NCBI GenBank assembly: GCA_947624485.1
Contig: CANQKM010000004.1
Coordinates: 62,001 to 126,000, forward strand
Direction: 5' to 3'
Length of the DNA stretch: 64,000 nt
Source of the DNA: an uncultured Clostridia bacterium
GTDB taxonomy: Bacteria; Bacillota; Clostridia; UBA1381
How positions within the stretch are numbered: position 1 is the stretch's first letter; each line of letters opens with the position of its first letter. Below, one piece after another: positions 18,283 through 27,506 of this stretch. Below the pieces are notes generated by a model. It saw only the letters and a program-made list of their open reading frames with translations. It ran no database searches and had not been told where the DNA came from. A program made the translations under genes and the position numbers.

Positions 18283-19469
18283 TATTTATCCTCCAAACCG
18301 GCGCGCGCAACGCCGCTCTTTACCGCCGCGCGCGACACTGCTCTCGCAACGTTTCTCGCGATGCGCTCGTCGAACGCGTCGGGTATTATCATGTTTTCGT
18401 TAAGCTCGTCGTCCCGTATAATTGACGCTATTGCCTCCGACGCGGCGATTTTCATTTCGTCGTTTATGTCGGACGCTCTCACGTCGAGTGCGCCGCGGAA
18501 TATTCCGGGGAACGCGAGGACGTTGTTTATCTGGTTCGGGAAGTCGCTGCGTCCCGTGCCGACAACCCTTGCGCCCGCTTTTTTCGCAATGTCGGGCATT
18601 ATTTCAGGGGTGGGGTTTGCCATGGCGAATATGATCGGATCGTTCGCCATGCTCTTTACCATTTCCTCGGTAAGAATGTTCGGCGCGCTCACGCCTATGA
18701 ACAAATCCGCGCCCTTCACAGCGCCCTTCAGGTCAACATCGAGGTTGTCGGGGTTCGTGAGGTCGGCAAGCTTTGCCTGTTCGCCGTTCATCTGCGCGTT
18801 GCCGCGGTAAAGCGAGCCGTATTTGTCGCACATTATGAGGTTTTTAAGTCCGCGCGACACAAGAAGTCTTGCGATTGCCATTCCCGCGCTGCCCGCACCG
18901 TTTACAACGGCTTTGATTTCGGTTATGTCCTTGCCGACGACTTTGAGTGCATTAAGCGCGGCGGCAAGCACAACCACTGCCGTACCGTGCTGGTCGTCGT
19001 GGAACACGGGTATGTCGCACTCCTCCTTGAGCCGACGCTCAATCTCTATACAGCGCGGCGCGGAAATGTCCTCGAGATTTATACCGCCGAACGAGCCGGA
19101 TATGAGCTTCACGCAGTTTACAATCTCGTCAACGTCCTTCGACTTCACGCACAGCGGAAACGCGTCCACGCCCGCGAACGTCTTGAACAGCGCGCATTTG
19201 CCTTCCATTACGGGCATACCCGCCTCCGGCCCTATATCGCCGAGTCCGAGTACCGCCGTACCGTCCGTTATGACCGCCACAAGGTTTGAGCGGCGCGTAT
19301 ACTTGTACGACAGGTCGGTGTTTTTCGCAATTTCAAGGCACGGCTCGGCTACCCCCGGCGTGTACGCGACCGACAGTTCGTCGCGGTTCGTCACCCTCGC
19401 GCGCGACACAACCTCAATCTTGCCCTGCCATTCCTCGTGTTTTTTTAAAGCGTATTCTTTTTTGTCCAA
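18282..19469 (-). CDS. NAD(P)-dependent malic enzyme
   Basis: A 395-residue malic enzyme that converts malate to pyruvate and CO2 with reduction of NAD(P). The catalytic region SVAYTPGVAEPCLEI lies near residue 33, and the metal-binding site DIPVFHDDQHGTA near 150. The Rossmann fold has VVNGAGSAGMAIARLL near 188, and NPTPEI lies near 285. It is the short bacterial form without the phosphotransacetylase-like C-terminal domain of MaeB. The promoter is at 19503-19531 and the ribosome binding site is GGAGGTG. It is the first gene of a two-gene unit with the rhamnogalacturonan-lyase-like gene. NAD versus NADP preference cannot be read from the sequence with confidence. Confidence 0.92.
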   Translation of the reverse strand: MDKKEYALKKHEEWQGKIEVVSRARVTNRDELSVAYTPGVAEPCLEIAKNTDLSYKYTRRSNLVAVITDGTAVLGLGDIGPEAGMPVMEGKCALFKTFAGVDAFPLCVKSKDVDEIVNCVKLISGSFGGINLEDISAPRCIEIERRLKEECDIPVFHDDQHGTAVVVLAAALNALKVVGKDITEIKAVVNGAGSAGMAIARLLVSRGLKNLIMCDKYGSLYRGNAQMNGEQAKLADLTNPDNLDVDLKGAVKGADLFIGVSAPNILTEEMVKSMANDPIIFAMANPTPEIMPDIAKKAGARVVGTGRSDFPNQINNVLAFPGIFRGALDVRASDINDEMKIAASEAIASIIRDDELNENMIIPDAFDERIARNVARAVSRAAVKSGVARAGLEDK

Positions 19470-19502
19470 AATCTGTCCACCTCCGACTTCACAGTTATAA
19501 TT

Positions 19503-19531
19503 ATTGTATCACAATTTTTTCCGATATTCAA
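19503..19531 (-). promoter_or_regulatory. Predicted promoter of the malic enzyme operon
   Basis: On the minus strand TTGAAT and TACAAT are separated by 17 bases, with an extended -10 (TGATACAAT). It lies about 34 bases upstream of the ATG. Confidence 0.7.
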
Positions 19532-19555
19532 TATGTTTATGGCATAAAAAGAAAA

Positions 19556-19576
19556 ACTCCCTCTTTTCAAGGGAGT
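19556..19576 (-). terminator. Intrinsic terminator overlapping the end of hydF
   Basis: On the minus strand ACTCCCT / AGGGAGT form a 7-bp stem followed by TTTTT. The hydF stop codon lies in the loop. Confidence 0.65.
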
Positions 19577-20769
19577 AATTTCGCTATGTCGGGGAACGGC
19601 GCGAGGCTGCGCTTTAAAATTCCGTGCATGTGCGCTATCGCGACGCCGTAATTTACGATCGGTACGCCGGCTCTTTTCGCCTCGGTTATGCGGCGCTTCA
19701 TCTCTTTTTCGTTGAGCATACAGCCGCCGCAGTGTATTATCAGCTTGTAATCGCTCAAATCCTCTCCGAAGCCGCCGCCGGAGGTGAAGGAATATTCAGG
19801 CTTAGCGCCCGTGAATTTTTTTATCCACGCCGGTATTTTTTCCGTGCCTATGTCTCCGCACTGGCGGTGGTGCGTGCAGCCCTCGCTTATAAGTACCCTG
19901 TCGCCGTCTTTAAGCTCCGAAAGTCTTGCAGCGCCTTTTACAAGCTCGGCGAGATCGCCCTTGTACCGCGCGAACAGTATCGAGAACGACGTGAGCAAAA
20001 TGCCCTCTGGAACGTCCGCCGTGACCGCCTCAAACGCCTGCGAGTCGGTTATGACTATGCGCGGCTTTTTTGCGAGTGATTTTAGTGTCCCCGAAAGTTC
20101 CTCAGGCTGACAGCAGACCGCGGTGCAGTGCGAGTCAAGTATTTCGCGGAGCGTCTGCTGCTGCGGCAGGATTATTCTGCCCTTCGGCGCAGCTGCGTCA
20201 ACCGGTATCACAAGCACAGCCGTGTCGCCTTCGGTGAGCAAGTCCGCGACAATGTGCTTGTCGTTTAGTGTCCCCCTGCCGATACTCGCTATCATGTTTT
20301 TGAGCGCGTCAATGCTCTGTTTGTCGAATATGCTCACGTATATTTCATTGTCTTTTAGTGTCCCCGTGTCGTGCGGCAGGTCGGACTTTGTATACGCCGT
20401 GATGTACGGAACTTTAGTGTCCCCAAGTTCGCGTATAAGCTCCCTGTCCGCGTCGGAAAGACCTCTCTGCGCGTCTATGGCGAGTACGGCGACGTCCGTT
20501 TTCGCGAGTACCTCCCTCGCCCGCTTCACGCGCTTTTCGCCAAGCTCCCCCTCGTCGTCGAGACCGGGCGTGTCGATTATCACGACAGGCCCTATCGGCA
20601 GAAGCTCCATAGATTTTTTTACGGGATCGGTCGTTGTGCCTTTAACGTCCGACACGACCGACATTTCCTGATTTGTTACGGCGTTTACGAGGCTCGATTT
20701 GCCCGCGTTTCTCATGCCGAAAAACGCTATATGCACCCTCTCCGCCGAAGCTGTTTCGTTCAAGCTCAT
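19567..20769 (-). CDS. hydF: [FeFe]-hydrogenase maturation GTPase HydF
   Basis: The 400-residue scaffold GTPase that assembles the diiron subcluster and delivers it to the hydrogenase. The N-terminal GTPase domain has the P-loop GMRNAGKSS near residues 18-26, DTPG near 64 and TKSD near 128. A dimerisation domain follows (APKGRIILPQQQTLR). The C-terminal cluster site has CTHHRQC near 310 and HCGGCM near 352, fitting the family CxH...CxxC pattern. It sits 8 bases after hydG, behind GGTGATAAT. The coding region carries four exact copies of GGGGACACTAAA; the protein remains in frame and keeps all key motifs. Confidence 0.93.
   Translation of the reverse strand: MSLNETASAERVHIAFFGMRNAGKSSLVNAVTNQEMSVVSDVKGTTTDPVKKSMELLPIGPVVIIDTPGLDDEGELGEKRVKRAREVLAKTDVAVLAIDAQRGLSDADRELIRELGDTKVPYITAYTKSDLPHDTGTLKDNEIYVSIFDKQSIDALKNMIASIGRGTLNDKHIVADLLTEGDTAVLVIPVDAAAPKGRIILPQQQTLREILDSHCTAVCCQPEELSGTLKSLAKKPRIVITDSQAFEAVTADVPEGILLTSFSILFARYKGDLAELVKGAARLSELKDGDRVLISEGCTHHRQCGDIGTEKIPAWIKKFTGAKPEYSFTSGGGFGEDLSDYKLIIHCGGCMLNEKEMKRRITEAKRAGVPIVNYGVAIAHMHGILKRSLAPFPDIAKLLP
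20081..20424 (-). repeat. Four copies of GGGGACACTAAA inside hydF
   Basis: On the minus strand, exact copies are at 20081-20092, 20264-20275, 20354-20365 and 20413-20424. Three are read as Gly-Thr-Leu-Lys/Asn and one as Gly-Asp-Thr-Lys, so two reading frames are used within one gene. Confidence 0.85.
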
Positions 20770-20777
20770 ATTATCAC

Positions 20778-22229
20778 CTAAAATCTGAAATCGCGTCTGT
20801 TTGAGCTGCGTATATCGTCTATATTTTTACGCGCGATTTCACGTACTTTGTCGTTCGGTATGCGGCTAAGTTCCTTTTCGATAAGCTCGTAGCCGACCTT
20901 TTTCGTTTCCTCGGATGCGTAGTCAACGAGATATTCGGTAAGCGTCATAAGCGCGTTGGGGTGGCAGCAGTTTAATATCTGTCCGCTTTTGCACAGCGAC
21001 ATGAAGCGGTCGCCTGTGCGTCCCTCGCGGTAGCAGGCGGTGCAGAACGACGGAATGTGTCCGTTTTCCATGAGCCACCTCACGACCTCGTCGAGCGAGC
21101 GGCAGTCGGAAACGTCGAACTGCTCCGTGTCGTGCGGGCGTTCCTCTTCGGTGTAGCCGCCCACCGATGTGCGCGAGCCGCCGCTTACCTGCGAAATACC
21201 GAGACGCAGGAGTTTTGAGCGCACCTCCTCCGTTTCGCGCGTTGAAATTATCATGCCGGTGTACGGCACGGCAAGACGTATGCAGGCCGTGATTTTCGCG
21301 AACGTTTCGTCGTCGATACCGTTGTCGAACTCGTCGGGATCGATGTCGTCGGCGTGCTTTACGCGCGGAACGCTTATCGTGTGCGGCCCTACGCCGTGAA
21401 CGGCTTCGAGGTGTTCCGCGTGCATTATAAGTCCGGCAAACTCGTACTTGTACATTTCAAGTCCGAACAAAACGCCCAGTCCAACATCGTCGATACCGCC
21501 CTCCATGGCTCTGTCCATAGCCTCGGTGTGGTACGCGTAGTCGTGCTTTGGGCCTGTCGGGTGGAGCCTTAAATAGCTCTCCCTGTGGTACGTTTCCTGG
21601 AACAGGATATACGTTCCTATGCCCGCTTCTTTCAGCCTGCGGTAATTTTCAACGGTCGTCGCGGCGATATTCACATTTACGCGGCGGATGTCGCCGTTTT
21701 TGTGATGCACGCTGTAAATGGTTTTGATGCAGTCCAAAATGTATTCTATCGGGTTGTTTACGGGATCCTCGCCCGCCTCTATCGCAAGGCGCTTGTGTCC
21801 CATGTCCTGAAGCGCGATAACCTCCGCCCTGACCTCCTCCTGCGTCAGCTTTTTGCGCGGTATCGTCTTGTTTTTTTGGTGGTACGGGCAGTACAGACAG
21901 CCGTTCACGCAGTAGTTTGAAAGATAAAGCGGCGCGAATATGACTATTCTGTTGCCGTAGAACGCGAGCTTTATTTCCTCCGCTACAGCGTAAATTTTCT
22001 CTATCTTTTCGGGTATCTCGCACGCCAACAGAACCGACGCTTCGCGGTGCGTAAGACCGCGGCACACGCAGCCCTTTTCGGTCTTTACGGGGCGCGCCTT
22101 TTCTATTATCTCGTCTATAAGCTCCGCGTTGTTCTTGTTCGCCTCGGCGTATTCAAGCGTCGCGCGGATTTCCTCATCGTTTATAAATTCCTCAGCCTTG
22201 TATGACTTCGGGTTGTATTCTATTCTCAT
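20778..22229 (-). CDS. hydG: [FeFe]-hydrogenase maturase HydG (tyrosine lyase)
   Basis: A 483-residue radical-SAM enzyme that cleaves tyrosine to make the CO and CN ligands of the hydrogenase active site. The radical-SAM motif CVNGCLYCPYHQ lies near residue 101. The C-terminal auxiliary-cluster cysteines are in FCTACYREGRTGDRF near 381 and CHPNALMTL near 405. It starts at ATG 22229, which overlaps the hydE stop (ATGA) and follows GAGGAGA; a longer in-frame reading extends upstream but overlaps hydE widely. The order hydE-hydG-hydF with overlaps or tiny gaps indicates one maturation operon. Confidence 0.94.
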   Translation of the reverse strand: MRIEYNPKSYKAEEFINDEEIRATLEYAEANKNNAELIDEIIEKARPVKTEKGCVCRGLTHREASVLLACEIPEKIEKIYAVAEEIKLAFYGNRIVIFAPLYLSNYCVNGCLYCPYHQKNKTIPRKKLTQEEVRAEVIALQDMGHKRLAIEAGEDPVNNPIEYILDCIKTIYSVHHKNGDIRRVNVNIAATTVENYRRLKEAGIGTYILFQETYHRESYLRLHPTGPKHDYAYHTEAMDRAMEGGIDDVGLGVLFGLEMYKYEFAGLIMHAEHLEAVHGVGPHTISVPRVKHADDIDPDEFDNGIDDETFAKITACIRLAVPYTGMIISTRETEEVRSKLLRLGISQVSGGSRTSVGGYTEEERPHDTEQFDVSDCRSLDEVVRWLMENGHIPSFCTACYREGRTGDRFMSLCKSGQILNCCHPNALMTLTEYLVDYASEETKKVGYELIEKELSRIPNDKVREIARKNIDDIRSSNRRDFRF

Positions 22230-23263
22230 TTTCTTATGTCTCCTCTGTCCGTAACTATCTCGTATCCGATTGATTTCATTCTTTGCTTTAAACAGGCGAC
22301 GCACTGCGCGCTTTCCTCGCCGGTGCATATCTTGTTGTCGTAAAGCTCGTACTTTTTCCGCACAGCCGTCGGCGACAGGTTGGGCATTACGACGTTTGCG
22401 CTCGACTGTATTCCCATTTCGCGCCCCATGGGGTGAATTGTGCCGAGAGCCGTCGTCGCCGGCAAAAGCACAGGCGGGTAAATGAGCCGTATTACCGACA
22501 AAAGGTAACACGTAAGCTCCACCGTGCCGCCCTTTTCATTTGCGAACGGCGTTGCACCGTGCGGTACGAACGGCCCTATGCCGCACATGTCCGGCTTAAA
22601 TTCCTCTATAAATTTTAAGTCCTCCGCAAGCGTGTGCGCGGTCTGGTACGGCGAGCCGACCATAAATCCGCAGCCGACCTGATAGCCTATCTCGCGCAGA
22701 TTTTTTAGGCAGCGCATACGGTTTTCAAACGACATTTCACTTGGGTGGAGCTTTTCGTAATGTTCCCGGTCAGCCGTTTCGTGGCGCAGGAGATACCTGT
22801 CCGCGCCCGCGTCAAACAGGCGTTTGTAGCTTTCGCGGCTCCGCTCGCCGAGCGACAGCGTTACCGCGCAGTCGGGATATTTTCGTTTTATGTTTTTTAT
22901 GATTTTCTCAAGCAAATCATCGGTGTAGTAACCGTCCTCGCCGCCCTGCAGGACGAACGTGCGGAAACTGAGCTTGTACCCCTCGTCGGCGCAGTCAAGA
23001 ATCTCGTCGGCGCTTAATCTGTAGCGGTCGCACGAAGAATTACTTTTGCGTATGCCGCAGTAAAGGCAGTCGTTTTTACATATGTTGCTTATCTCGATAA
23101 GTCCGCGCACAAAAACGGCGCTGCCGTAAATCTCCTTACGTATTTTAACCGCTCTTTCGGCAAGCATACGCGCCGCGTTTTCATCGCGGTTTTCTATAAG
23201 ATACGCGTACTCGTCAAGCGTGAGGGTATGCGTATCCGACAGCTTTTCTATGAGATTTTCCAT
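22226..23263 (-). CDS. hydE: [FeFe]-hydrogenase maturase HydE (radical SAM)
   Basis: A 345-residue radical-SAM maturase that acts on the HydG product in building the diiron site. The motif CKNDCLYCGIRKSN lies near residue 63. FVLQGGEDGYYTDD near 106 and GCGFMVGSPYQT near 200 are also typical. I place the start at ATG 23263. An in-frame ATG 30 bases upstream would add ten residues but has no ribosome binding site. The hydrogenase terminator lies only 38 bases upstream of the ATG, so hydE is expressed either by read-through or from a promoter I cannot identify. The last codons overlap hydG. Confidence 0.92.
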   Translation of the reverse strand: MENLIEKLSDTHTLTLDEYAYLIENRDENAARMLAERAVKIRKEIYGSAVFVRGLIEISNICKNDCLYCGIRKSNSSCDRYRLSADEILDCADEGYKLSFRTFVLQGGEDGYYTDDLLEKIIKNIKRKYPDCAVTLSLGERSRESYKRLFDAGADRYLLRHETADREHYEKLHPSEMSFENRMRCLKNLREIGYQVGCGFMVGSPYQTAHTLAEDLKFIEEFKPDMCGIGPFVPHGATPFANEKGGTVELTCYLLSVIRLIYPPVLLPATTALGTIHPMGREMGIQSSANVVMPNLSPTAVRKKYELYDNKICTGEESAQCVACLKQRMKSIGYEIVTDRGDIRK

Positions 23264-23301
23264 TGTCACGCTTACCACTCCCTTGTATGCCATACAAAAA
23301 C

Positions 23302-23325
23302 AAGGGGCTTTCGGCAAAGCCCCTT
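23302..23325 (-). terminator. Intrinsic terminator after the hydrogenase catalytic gene
   Basis: A perfect 10-bp stem (AAGGGGCTTT / AAAGCCCCTT) with loop CGGC is followed on minus by GTTTTTG. It separates the hydrogenase operon from hydE-hydG-hydF and may be leaky. Confidence 0.8.
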
Positions 23326-23340
23326 TGCTTTCGGTTAAAA

Positions 23341-25083
23341 TCAGTTTATCGTTCTCTCCACGTAAGACGTGTGAAGCAGGTGATGAGCCTTTTCGCTTCC
23401 CGGCTCGCCGAGATATTCCTCGTACAGCTTCTTTATCGAGGGGTTCTCGTGCGACTTTCTTATCGTCTTGGCAGTGTCGTTGTTGTAAAGCGCTTTCGCG
23501 CGCAATGCCTTTATGTCGGTGAAGTTTCTTACGTCCGCGTGTACGAGCGGCTGACCGCCGCCGTTTACGCAGCCGCCCTCGCAGCACATTATCTCAACAA
23601 AGTGGTAGTCCGCCTCGCCGGCGCGGATTTTATCCATAATCACGCGCGCGTTGTTAAGTCCCGATGCAACGGCAACCTTTACTTCCTTGCCGCCGACGGT
23701 GTAGGTCGCTTCCTTTATGCCGTCCGTGCCGCGAACCTCGGTAAAGTCGAGCTTTTGAAGCTCCTCACCCGTAAGCTTTTCAACAGCCGTACGGAGCGCG
23801 GCTTCCATAACGCCGCCGGTCGCGCCGAATATTACGCCCGCGCCGCTGCTCTCGCCGAGCGGGTCGTCAAAGCTCTCGTCGGGCAGAATGTTAAAGTCGA
23901 TGCCGCACTTGCGGATAAGACGCGCAAGCTCACGCGTTGTGATTGAAATGTCAACATCGGGCATACCAGCCGCGTCCTGGTCGTCTCTGTTAATTTCAAA
24001 CTTTTTCGCCGTACACGGCATAACGCTCACGCATACTATATTTTTGGGATCAATGCCCATTTTTTCCGCGTAATACGTCTTTGTCACCGCGCCGAACATC
24101 TGCTGCGGCGATTTGCAGCTTGAAAGGTGCGAAAGCTGATCGGGGTAGTAATGCTCGCAATACTTTACCCAGCCGGGCGAGCATGACGTTATCATCGGCA
24201 GCACGCCGCCGTTTTGCACTCTCTCTATAAACTCGTTTGCTTCCTCCATGATTGTGAGGTCTGCGCCGAAGTTTGTGTCAAACACCTTGTCAAAGCCTAT
24301 TCTCCTAAGAGCGGCAGCCATTTTGCCCTCAACGTCCGTACCCATCGGGTAACCGAATTCCTCGCCGAGAGCTGCGCGTACAGCCGGAGCGGTCTGCACA
24401 ACGACATGCTTTTCGCTGTCATTTATCGCGGCGAGAACATCGTCGGTATTGTCCTTTTCGTAGAGCGCGCCCACGGGACACGCCGCGATACACTGACCGC
24501 AGTTTACACAGCTTGTGTCGGCAAGGTCGGACTCGAACGCGCAGCCTATCGATGTAGCGAAGCCGCGGTTATTCGGTCCTATTACCGCGACGCCCTGAAC
24601 CTTTTCGCACACTGCGACGCAGCGGCGGCAGAGTATACATTTGTTGTTGTCGCGAACCATGTGCGGCGCGCTTGTGTCAGGCTCAAAATGCTGCTGTTCG
24701 CCGGCGAAGTAGTTTTCGTCCTCGACTCCGTACTCCGTGCAAAGCTCCTGAAGCTCGCACTTTCCGCTTCTTACGCAGGAAAGACACTTCTTTTCGTGGT
24801 TTGAAAGAAGAAGCTGGAGCGTTCTCTTTCTCGACTCTATGAGCTTCGGTGTGTTTGTGAACACCTCCATACCCTCCGTTATCGGGTACACGCACGCGGC
24901 TACGAGATTTCTCGCGCCCTTTACCTCGACGACGCACATACGGCACGCGCCGATTTCGTTTATTTCTTTAAGATAACACAGCGTCGGAATTTTTATTCCC
25001 GCGTGTCTTGCAGCCTCCAGAACCGTCGAGCCTTCGGGAGCGCTGACATCTAATCCGTTTATTTTAAGATTTATATTAGCCAT
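23341..25083 (-). CDS. hndD: [FeFe]-hydrogenase catalytic subunit, NADH-linked
   Basis: The 580-residue hydrogen-evolving subunit of a multimeric NADH/ferredoxin-linked (group A3-like) hydrogenase. The N-terminal [2Fe-2S] cysteines are C36, C47, C50 and C64. The His-Cys3 site lies in NHEKKCLSCVRSGKC (96-109). Two [4Fe-4S] sets lie at 149-159 and 192-202. The H-cluster motifs are TSCSPGW (Cys301), MPCTAKKFE near 355 and MCCEGGCVNGGGQP near 495. All ligands are present. It is the third gene of the operon with the NuoE- and NuoF-like subunits and is followed by a terminator. Electron bifurcation is inferred from the subunit set. Confidence 0.95.
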   Translation of the reverse strand: MANINLKINGLDVSAPEGSTVLEAARHAGIKIPTLCYLKEINEIGACRMCVVEVKGARNLVAACVYPITEGMEVFTNTPKLIESRKRTLQLLLSNHEKKCLSCVRSGKCELQELCTEYGVEDENYFAGEQQHFEPDTSAPHMVRDNNKCILCRRCVAVCEKVQGVAVIGPNNRGFATSIGCAFESDLADTSCVNCGQCIAACPVGALYEKDNTDDVLAAINDSEKHVVVQTAPAVRAALGEEFGYPMGTDVEGKMAAALRRIGFDKVFDTNFGADLTIMEEANEFIERVQNGGVLPMITSCSPGWVKYCEHYYPDQLSHLSSCKSPQQMFGAVTKTYYAEKMGIDPKNIVCVSVMPCTAKKFEINRDDQDAAGMPDVDISITTRELARLIRKCGIDFNILPDESFDDPLGESSGAGVIFGATGGVMEAALRTAVEKLTGEELQKLDFTEVRGTDGIKEATYTVGGKEVKVAVASGLNNARVIMDKIRAGEADYHFVEIMCCEGGCVNGGGQPLVHADVRNFTDIKALRAKALYNNDTAKTIRKSHENPSIKKLYEEYLGEPGSEKAHHLLHTSYVERTIN

Positions 25084-25098
25084 TGTCCTCTCTCCTTC

Positions 25099-26937
25099 TT
25101 ACTCCTTATATATAGCGCCGAAGCGGCATTTCTCCATACATGCGCCGCACTTTATACACTTTTCGGGATCTATCGTGTGCGGCTCCTTAACCGTGCCGGA
25201 AATTGCTCCGACAGGGCAGTTTCTCGCGCAGAGCGTGCAGCCCTTACACTTCTCCTCGTCAATCTTGTACTGGAGAAGGTCTTTACATACGCCCGCCGGA
25301 CACTTCTTGTCCACGATATGGGCTATGTACTCGTCGCGGAAATATTTGAGCGTCGATATTACGGGGTTCGGCGCTGTCTGACCGAGAGCGCAGAGCGAGT
25401 TTGAGTGCAGATGCTCGCACAGCTCCTCGAGCTTGTCAAGGTCGTCCATCGTCGCCTGACCTTTCGTTATCTTTGTGAGGATCTCAAGCATTCTTCTCGT
25501 ACCGACGCGGCACGGCGTACATTTGCCGCAGCTTTCGTCAACGGTAAATTCGAGGAAGAATTTGGCTATGTCAACCATACAGGTGTCCTCGTCCATTACG
25601 ATAAGTCCGCCGCTGCCCATCATAGAGCCGATCGCGGTGAGGTTGTCGAAGTCTATCGGAATGTCGAGATGTTCAGCCGGTATACAGCCGCCGGACGGAC
25701 CGCCGGTCTGCGCCGCCTTGAACTTTTTGCCGTTCGGCACGCCGCCGCCGATTTCCTCAACGACCTCGCGCAGCGTCGTACCCATAGGCACTTCGACAAG
25801 ACCTGTGTTGTTGATTTTGCCGCCGAGCGCGAATACCTTCGTACCCTTCGACTTTTCCGTACCCATTGAAGCGAACCAGTCCGCGCCGTTCATAATGATT
25901 TGCGGAACGTTCGCGTACGTTTCAACGTTGTTTAATATGGTCGGCTTTTGGAACAGACCTTTAAGCGCGGGGAACGGCGGGCGTGAACGCGGCTCGCCTC
26001 TGTTACCCTCTATCGAGGTCATAAGCGCCGTTTCCTCGCCGCAGACGAACGCGCCCGCGCCGAGACGAAGCTCTATATCAAACTTAAAGCCCGTGCCGAA
26101 AATGTTGTCGCCCAAAAGTCCGAGTTCTCTCGCCTGTCCGATTGCGATCTGCAGTCTTTCAACGGCTATCGGGTATTCCGCGCGGACGTAGATATAACCC
26201 TGCGTCGCGCCTATCGCGTAACCTGCGATTGCCATTGCCTCAAGTACAACGTGCGGATCGCCTTCAAGCACCGAACGATCCATGAACGCGCCCGGATCGC
26301 CCTCGTCGGCGTTACAGCACACGTATTTCTGATCCGCGTCGTTTGCCGCCGCGAAACGCCATTTAAGTCCCGTCGGGAAGCCCGCGCCGCCGCGTCCGCG
26401 GAGTCCGCTGTCGTAAATCGTCTGTATTACTTCCTCCGGCGTCATTTCGGTCAGTACCTTAGCAAGAGCCTCATAACCGCCCTTGCCTATGTAATGCTCG
26501 ATATGCTCCGGACTTATCTCGCCGCAGTTGCGAAGCGCGACTCTGTGCTGCTTCTTATAGAAGTTCGTTTCTTCAAGCGGAAGTATGTGGTCGGCTTTCG
26601 TCGTTTCGTCGTAGAGAAGTTCCTTTACGGGGTTGCCGTTCTTCAAATGCTCTTCAACTATTCTCGGAATGTCCTCCTCCTTTACCATGGAGTAGAACAG
26701 GTTTTCCGGATGTACTATCATAATAGGTCCCAAAGCGCAAAGTCCGAAACAGCCGGTCTTTACGATTTCAACCTCATTTTCAAGTCCGTTTTTCTTTATT
26801 TCCTCTTCGAGTTTAGCGATAAGCGCGGGACTTCCCGAGGACGTGCAGCCTGTGCCGCCGCACACGTGAACGCGGCGTTTCGATGTGGTTTGCTGCGCTT
26901 TTTCCTTTATTTCCTTTAACTGTTCAATCGTAATCAT
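25099..26937 (-). CDS. hndC: NADH-binding NuoF-like hydrogenase subunit
   Basis: A 612-residue flavoprotein subunit that exchanges electrons with NAD(H). The N-terminal thioredoxin-like [2Fe-2S] domain has CGGTGCTSSG near residue 26 and CFGLCALGP near 63. The NuoF core has GRGGAGFPTGLKW near 181 (FMN/NADH) and the [4Fe-4S] motif ESCGKCTPCRVGTRRM near 477. A C-terminal ferredoxin domain has CKGCTLCARNCPVGAIS and CIKCGACMEKCRFGAI. The fusion replaces a separate HndB. It sits 15 bases before the catalytic subunit and 11 bases after the NuoE-like gene, and the complex is cytoplasmic. Confidence 0.94.
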   Translation of the reverse strand: MITIEQLKEIKEKAQQTTSKRRVHVCGGTGCTSSGSPALIAKLEEEIKKNGLENEVEIVKTGCFGLCALGPIMIVHPENLFYSMVKEEDIPRIVEEHLKNGNPVKELLYDETTKADHILPLEETNFYKKQHRVALRNCGEISPEHIEHYIGKGGYEALAKVLTEMTPEEVIQTIYDSGLRGRGGAGFPTGLKWRFAAANDADQKYVCCNADEGDPGAFMDRSVLEGDPHVVLEAMAIAGYAIGATQGYIYVRAEYPIAVERLQIAIGQARELGLLGDNIFGTGFKFDIELRLGAGAFVCGEETALMTSIEGNRGEPRSRPPFPALKGLFQKPTILNNVETYANVPQIIMNGADWFASMGTEKSKGTKVFALGGKINNTGLVEVPMGTTLREVVEEIGGGVPNGKKFKAAQTGGPSGGCIPAEHLDIPIDFDNLTAIGSMMGSGGLIVMDEDTCMVDIAKFFLEFTVDESCGKCTPCRVGTRRMLEILTKITKGQATMDDLDKLEELCEHLHSNSLCALGQTAPNPVISTLKYFRDEYIAHIVDKKCPAGVCKDLLQYKIDEEKCKGCTLCARNCPVGAISGTVKEPHTIDPEKCIKCGACMEKCRFGAIYKE

Positions 26938-26948
26938 ACCGCGCCTCC

Positions 26949-27443
26949 TTATTCATACTTGGCAAGAATATCGTCAACATCGTCAACGGTAAGTCTGCCG
27001 TATACCTCGTCGTTTACAAGCATTACCGGCGCAAGTCCGCACGCGCCCACGCAGCGGCACGCGTCAAGCGAGAATTTTCCGTCCGGCGTACATTCGCCGC
27101 CCGATATGTTGAGCTTTTCGGTAAGCGCGTTGTAAATGTCGCCGCTGCCCTTTACGTAGCATGCCGTACCAAGGCAAACGCTTATTCTGTACTTGCCCTT
27201 CGGGTTCAGCGAGAACTGCGAATAGAATGTTGCTACGCCGTACAGCTTTTCGAGCGGTATCATCGTCTCGTCAGAGATTTTTTTAAGCACTTCCCGAGGA
27301 AGATAGCCGTAAATCTCCTGAGCCTTCTGCAAAAGCGGCATCGTCGCGCCCGGATCGTCTCTGTGTTCGGCGATGACCTGCATCAGCTTTTCCTCCTGCT
27401 CCTTTGTTCCCGAGAAAGGAACAGTCTGTTTCTTCTCAGCCAT
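26949..27443 (-). CDS. hndA: NuoE-like [2Fe-2S] hydrogenase subunit
   Basis: A 164-residue thioredoxin-fold subunit that relays electrons between the NuoF-like flavin and other centres. The [2Fe-2S] ligands appear in CLGTACYVKG near residue 89 and CRCVGACGLAP near 130. The start is ATG 27443, behind GGAGG; a longer in-frame reading upstream runs through the operator and promoter and is rejected. It is the first gene of the hydrogenase operon. Confidence 0.93.
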   Translation of the reverse strand: MAEKKQTVPFSGTKEQEEKLMQVIAEHRDDPGATMPLLQKAQEIYGYLPREVLKKISDETMIPLEKLYGVATFYSQFSLNPKGKYRISVCLGTACYVKGSGDIYNALTEKLNISGGECTPDGKFSLDACRCVGACGLAPVMLVNDEVYGRLTVDDVDDILAKYE

Positions 27444-27506
27444 TTTGTAACCTCCATATATATTATTGTTATACAAAATCAACATCTTTAATTTTTGCGC
27501 GTTAAA

